Shown here one piece after another: positions 7,814 through 9,689 of a DNA stretch of 9,689 bases. Under the pieces are notes generated by a model, which saw nothing but the letters and a program-made list of their open reading frames with translations, was not told the DNA's origin and made no database searches. The position numbers and the translations under genes were made by a program. This stretch comes from Rhodothermaceae bacterium (GTDB lineage Bacteria; Bacteroidota; Rhodothermia; Rhodothermales; JAHEMB01), in the NCBI GenBank assembly GCA_024643915.1, contig JAHEMB010000072.1, forward strand, positions 1-9,689, written 5' to 3'. Each line of letters starts with the position of its first letter. Within the stretch, counting starts at the first letter, position 1.

Positions 7814-7848
7814 AGAAACTGGAAACTGCGAACCGCAAACCGAAAACT
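7814..7848. repeat. Degenerate 7-bp tandem repeat, five units
   Basis: On the plus strand five consecutive 7-mers read AGAAACT, GGAAACT, GCGAACC, GCAAACC and GAAAACT. They share the pattern purine-rich start then AAC plus T or C. The array lies in the 86-bp gap between the stop of the 94-aa gene (7852) and the start of the ABC ATPase (7765), both minus strand. The remainder of the gap (7766-7800, minus strand) repeats the word AACCGT(A/C)AA, and related AACCG words recur in the 28-bp gap between ATPase and permease (6781-6808). Confidence 0.55.
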
Positions 7849-7851
7849 ATT

Positions 7852-8136
7852 TCAGAGACGAGAAAGCGTGGCCTGGGGGATGGGGATCAGATACTCCGAT
7901 TCGAGCACGTCTTCGTGCACGCCGAACTGGCCGGTGCCCCGGAAATCCACCGCCACGAAAGCGCCGACGATGCGCCGCACCTCGCCGATGCCGTAATAGC
8001 CCGGCGACGGGCCGTAGTAAACCAACTCGCCCTGGCTCAGGTCTTTCTTCATCCGCGCCCGCCGGTGGTACATCGGCACCACGGGCAGCAAATCCAGGCG
8101 ATATGGGCTCGATCCGTTCTTGTTCAAGAATTTCAT
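7852..8136 (-). CDS. Small conserved-looking protein of unknown function, possible SH3-like fold
   Basis: This is a 94-aa cytoplasmic protein with no signal or membrane segment. The start at 8136 is well supported: GGGGAGGA (8141-8148 on the minus strand) stands 4 nt upstream, the strongest ribosome binding site in the window. The first 30 residues are basic. The centre (about 33-85) reads as short beta-strands separated by glycines: GELVYYGP, GYYGIGEVRRIVGAFVAVDFRG, FGVHEDVLESEYLIPIP. This resembles small SH3-like barrel proteins in which a G-x-G-x-V strand is followed by a V-x-V-x-F strand, but I cannot assign a family and the fold is only an inference. It precedes the ABC operon on the same strand by 86 bp and could be co-transcribed. 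A GCGCCG-TGGTT-CGGCGC hairpin (8180-8196) lies in its leader. Confidence 0.75.
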   Translation of the reverse strand: MKFLNKNGSSPYRLDLLPVVPMYHRRARMKKDLSQGELVYYGPSPGYYGIGEVRRIVGAFVAVDFRGTGQFGVHEDVLESEYLIPIPQATLSRL

Positions 8137-8140
8137 AGCG

Positions 8141-8148
8141 TCCTCCCC
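8141..8148 (-). promoter_or_regulatory. Strong Shine-Dalgarno of the 94-aa gene
   Basis: On the minus strand the sequence reads GGGGAGGA-CGCT-ATG. It decides the start at 8136 over the in-frame internal ATGs for residues 22 and 29. Most other starts in the window lack such a site. Confidence 0.8.
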
Positions 8149-8257
8149 TACTAACGGCGGCGCTTCAACGCAAGGCCCGGCGCCGTGGTTCGGCGCGGTG
8201 TATGGCGCAAAATAGGGAAACTATTCCGGATTTTCGACGGATTTCTCCCAAAATCGG

Positions 8258-8286
8258 TTGGTTCCTCCGCGCCGATTCGGTATACT
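8258..8286 (+). promoter_or_regulatory. Sigma-70-like promoter for the 87-aa gene
   Basis: TTGGTT (8258-8263) and TATACT (8281-8286) are separated by exactly 17 bp, near the ideal for a primary sigma factor. The same stretch also approximates the Bacteroidetes pattern (TTG, about 20 bp, TAnnTTTG) as TATACTTG. Transcription would begin near 8293, leaving a leader of about 80-105 nt before the candidate starts at 8373 and 8397. Its presence argues that the in-frame extension back to 8202 is not translated. Confidence 0.6.
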
Positions 8287-8396
8287 TGCGCTGCCGCACA
8301 ATAAACAATTGGAGATCATTGCTCAGTGCCAACTGTGGCCCTTCCCTCACCCACCGTCCCGTCGTACGTTTTATGCTGCACAACTACGAAAACAAG

Positions 8397-8660
8397 ATGG
8401 CTGATCGGCAGGTCGGTCGCAACGCCGAGTTGTTCGCCCAGTCCATTGCCGAGAAAGAGACGGCGGAGGAGCGCTTCCCGTACCTCCGCATCCTCATCAG
8501 CATCATCGAGCAGGCCCATCCCGAGTGGAATCAGGTGCCGCAGAAAGACCGCCAGATGGCCCTGCTCGTGGCCCGCATGAGCGATGACAAGCTCGATCAG
8601 GACGAGGTGGCCGACGTGGTCCGCGTTCGCGATGAAGAGCGCGGCTTCTTCTACGACTGA
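8397..8660 (+). CDS. Small acidic hypothetical protein
   Basis: This 87-aa protein (MADRQVGRNAELFAQSIAEK at the start, ending RDEERGFFYD) is the only intact plus-strand gene in the window. It is rich in charged residues and predicted mostly helical: an N-terminal helix about 8-22, a second with LRILISIIEQAHPEW about 30-45, and a third with RQMALLVARMSD about 51-63. It has no signal peptide or membrane segment. I do not recognise the family. The open frame continues upstream to 8202, but a promoter lies inside that part, so translation should begin later. ATG 8397 is preferred because the A-rich AAAACAAG precedes it; ATG 8373 (seven residues plus Met longer) is the alternative. It converges on ruvC with a 42-bp gap. 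Confidence 0.7.
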   Translation: MADRQVGRNAELFAQSIAEKETAEERFPYLRILISIIEQAHPEWNQVPQKDRQMALLVARMSDDKLDQDEVADVVRVRDEERGFFYD

Positions 8661-8702
8661 GGATCAGCGACTGCGCGTAGCCGGCCTTTCCTTTTCTTCC
8701 CT

Positions 8703-9242
8703 TCACCCCTCGATGCGTCCGGGATTGGCCTGGACGAAGGCGGCCCAGTTCTTATGCGGCGTGGCGGTGCCGCCGTCGGTGCGGCGGTGGGCGTGGCAGA
8801 GCGCCACGGCGAGCGCGTCGGAGGTGTCGAGCGAAACGTCCTCCTCGATGTGCAGGATGGCTTTGACCATGAACCAAACCTGCTCCTTGGCCGCGTTGCC
8901 GTTGCCCGTCACTGATTTCTTCACCTCTTTGGGCGTGTACTGGGTGACGGGGATCTGGTGGTTGAGCGCCACCAGCATGGCCGCCGCCTGCACCCGCCCC
9001 AGCTTCAGCATCGACTGTGGGTTGCGGCCGTAGACCGGCATCTCCACGGCGCACTCGTCCGGCGTCGTCTGCGCCACCACCTCAGTGAGTCGGTCGTAGA
9101 CCTGCTTGAGGCGCCACTGGTGACTGCGGTGCGCGTCGAGGTGCAGCACGCCGTACGCGACGAGCGTCTCCTGCCCCCCGTCCACCTCGATGACGCCATA
9201 GCCCGTGTGCAACGAGCCGGGGTCGATGCCAAGAACAATCAT
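8703..9242 (-). CDS. ruvC: Holliday junction resolvase RuvC
   Basis: This 179-aa endonuclease cuts four-way DNA junctions symmetrically during recombination and repair, working with the RuvAB branch-migration motor. The four metal-binding acidic residues are present: Asp7 in GIDPG, Glu67 in AVEMP, and Asp139 and Asp142 in DTSDALAVALCHAH, one position offset at most from E. coli D7/E66/D138/D141. The segment YGRNPQSMLKLGRVQAAA (71-88) is the DNA-contacting helix region in the form typical of Bacteroidota. Length matches the family. The start at 9242 gives the standard MIVLGIDPG opening; the frame is open back to 9365, but that extension is not RuvC-like and covers repeat-containing spacer. A yebC-family gene lies upstream on the same strand, the classic yebC-ruvC order; ruvA and ruvB are not in the window. 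Confidence 0.96.
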   Translation of the reverse strand: MIVLGIDPGSLHTGYGVIEVDGGQETLVAYGVLHLDAHRSHQWRLKQVYDRLTEVVAQTTPDECAVEMPVYGRNPQSMLKLGRVQAAAMLVALNHQIPVTQYTPKEVKKSVTGNGNAAKEQVWFMVKAILHIEEDVSLDTSDALAVALCHAHRRTDGGTATPHKNWAAFVQANPGRIEG

Positions 9243-9243
9243 A

Positions 9244-9379
9244 GTGCGGAGTGCGGAGTGGGTGCTAAAGGAGAGTCTGTCAGCGACTCGCTTACAAGGT
9301 AGCAGAGAATCCGGGCAGAAGAAAGTCAAACTTTCAGCAAACCTCGGCCCTGCCCCTCTTTTCATCCAGCACTCCGCAC
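9244..9379. repeat. yebC-ruvC spacer bounded by GTGCGGAGTG inverted words
   Basis: Next to the ruvC start, 9244-9260 contains two overlapping copies of GTGCGGAGTG. Next to the yebC stop, 9370-9379 is CACTCCGCAC, the exact 10-bp inverse. The 137-bp spacer is thus framed by inverted copies directly abutting both genes. No Shine-Dalgarno for ruvC is visible in the tandem copies. Confidence 0.6.
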
Positions 9380-9689
9380 CTAAGAGACCAGGGCTTCGTC
9401 GTAGTCGAGGGCGGCGTAGACGGCCTGCACGTCCTGTAACTCTTCGAGGTGTTCGACGAGGCGCAGGACTTTCTGCGCGTCGGTGGGGTCGAGTTGGAGG
9501 GTGGTGGTGGGGATGCGCTGCAGCGACGCCTCCTCTGGCTCGATGCCGGCCTCGTCGAGCGCCTCCTGCACGGCGGCGAAATTCTCCATCGGCGTCGTCA
9601 CCACGAACACGCCATCCTCCTGCGCCAGGTCTTCCGCGCCGGCTTCGGCCACGAGCAGGAAAAGCTCCTCTTCATCGAGACCGGCGGCG
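9380..9689 (-). CDS. yebC: YebC/PmpR family protein, C-terminal part (5' end outside window)
   Basis: The frame is open from the right edge to the TAG at 9380-9382 and encodes the last 102 residues. They match the C-terminal half of YebC/PmpR proteins: LVAEAGAEDL, then a short acidic insertion, FVVTTPMENFAAVQEALDEA, GIEPEEA, IPTTTLQLD, and AQKVLRLVEHLEELQDVQAVY before an acidic tail. Family members bind DNA as transcription regulators or act on ribosomes stalled at proline tracts; which applies here cannot be told from this fragment. It precedes ruvC by 137 bp on the same strand, a conserved pairing in many bacteria. A GTG at 9652 is internal and not the start, because family-like sequence (DEEELFLLV) continues upstream of it. 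Confidence 0.93.
   Translation of the reverse strand, partial: AAGLDEEELFLLVAEAGAEDLAQEDGVFVVTTPMENFAAVQEALDEAGIEPEEASLQRIPTTTLQLDPTDAQKVLRLVEHLEELQDVQAVYAALDYDEALVS

Noticed and set aside
8202..8396. Upstream extension of the 87-aa gene to ATG 8202
   Set aside because: A sigma-70-like promoter (8258-8286) lies inside it and its translation is Arg/Cys/Trp-rich and unlike the acidic body of the protein.
9243..9365. 41-residue N-terminal extension of RuvC
   Set aside because: The extension is not RuvC-like and reads through repeat-bearing spacer; the ATG at 9242 gives the canonical MIVLGIDPG start.

Overview
This is a GC-rich bacterial window. Most genes lie on the minus strand. Three things point to the Bacteroidota/Rhodothermota branch (a Rhodothermales-like bacterium): the Bacteroidetes-style RuvC (QSMLKLGR block), a large secreted peptidase / TolB-propeller / outer-membrane-barrel fusion, and a Tat-exported Gfo/Idh/MocA oxidoreductase. 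This placement is inferred from protein style only; there is no rRNA or tRNA to anchor it.

Layout, left to right. Positions 1-3101 (minus) hold most of one very long gene that runs off the left edge. It has a signal peptide, an HELVH zinc peptidase domain, a six-repeat TolB-like propeller, a Gly/Asn/Thr-rich linker, and an Omp85-like region ending in an LRGY motif. A 251-bp gap with GA-rich inverted repeats separates it from a complete Tat-signal Gfo/Idh/MocA dehydrogenase (3353-4729, minus). Positions 4730-5487 are a low-gene-density patch. It contains a REP-like inverted pair (4802-4878), a structured AT-richer stretch, and a hicB-type antitoxin gene split by a 159-bp palindromic element (5189-5347) with 13-bp terminal inverted repeats. 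A hairpin at 5443-5462 closes the patch.

Positions 5488-7765 (minus) encode a two-gene ABC-2 exporter of the NatA/NatB type, ATPase first and permease second. Next come two small genes of unknown function: a 94-aa gene (7852-8136, minus) with a strong ribosome binding site, and an 87-aa gene (8397-8660, plus) behind a good sigma-70-like promoter. The right end carries ruvC (8703-9242) and the 3' part of a yebC-family gene (9380 to the edge), both minus, in the familiar yebC-ruvC order.

The chromosome is ordinary housekeeping and envelope content. The most unusual signal is the small palindromic insertion that splits hicB: its boundaries can be read from three independent lines (arm symmetry, terminal repeats, and restoration of the HicB reading frame). 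Several intergenic gaps also carry short degenerate repeats (GA-rich words, a 7-bp tandem repeat, GTGCGGAGTG words), which suggests that repeat-laden spacers are a habit of this genome.
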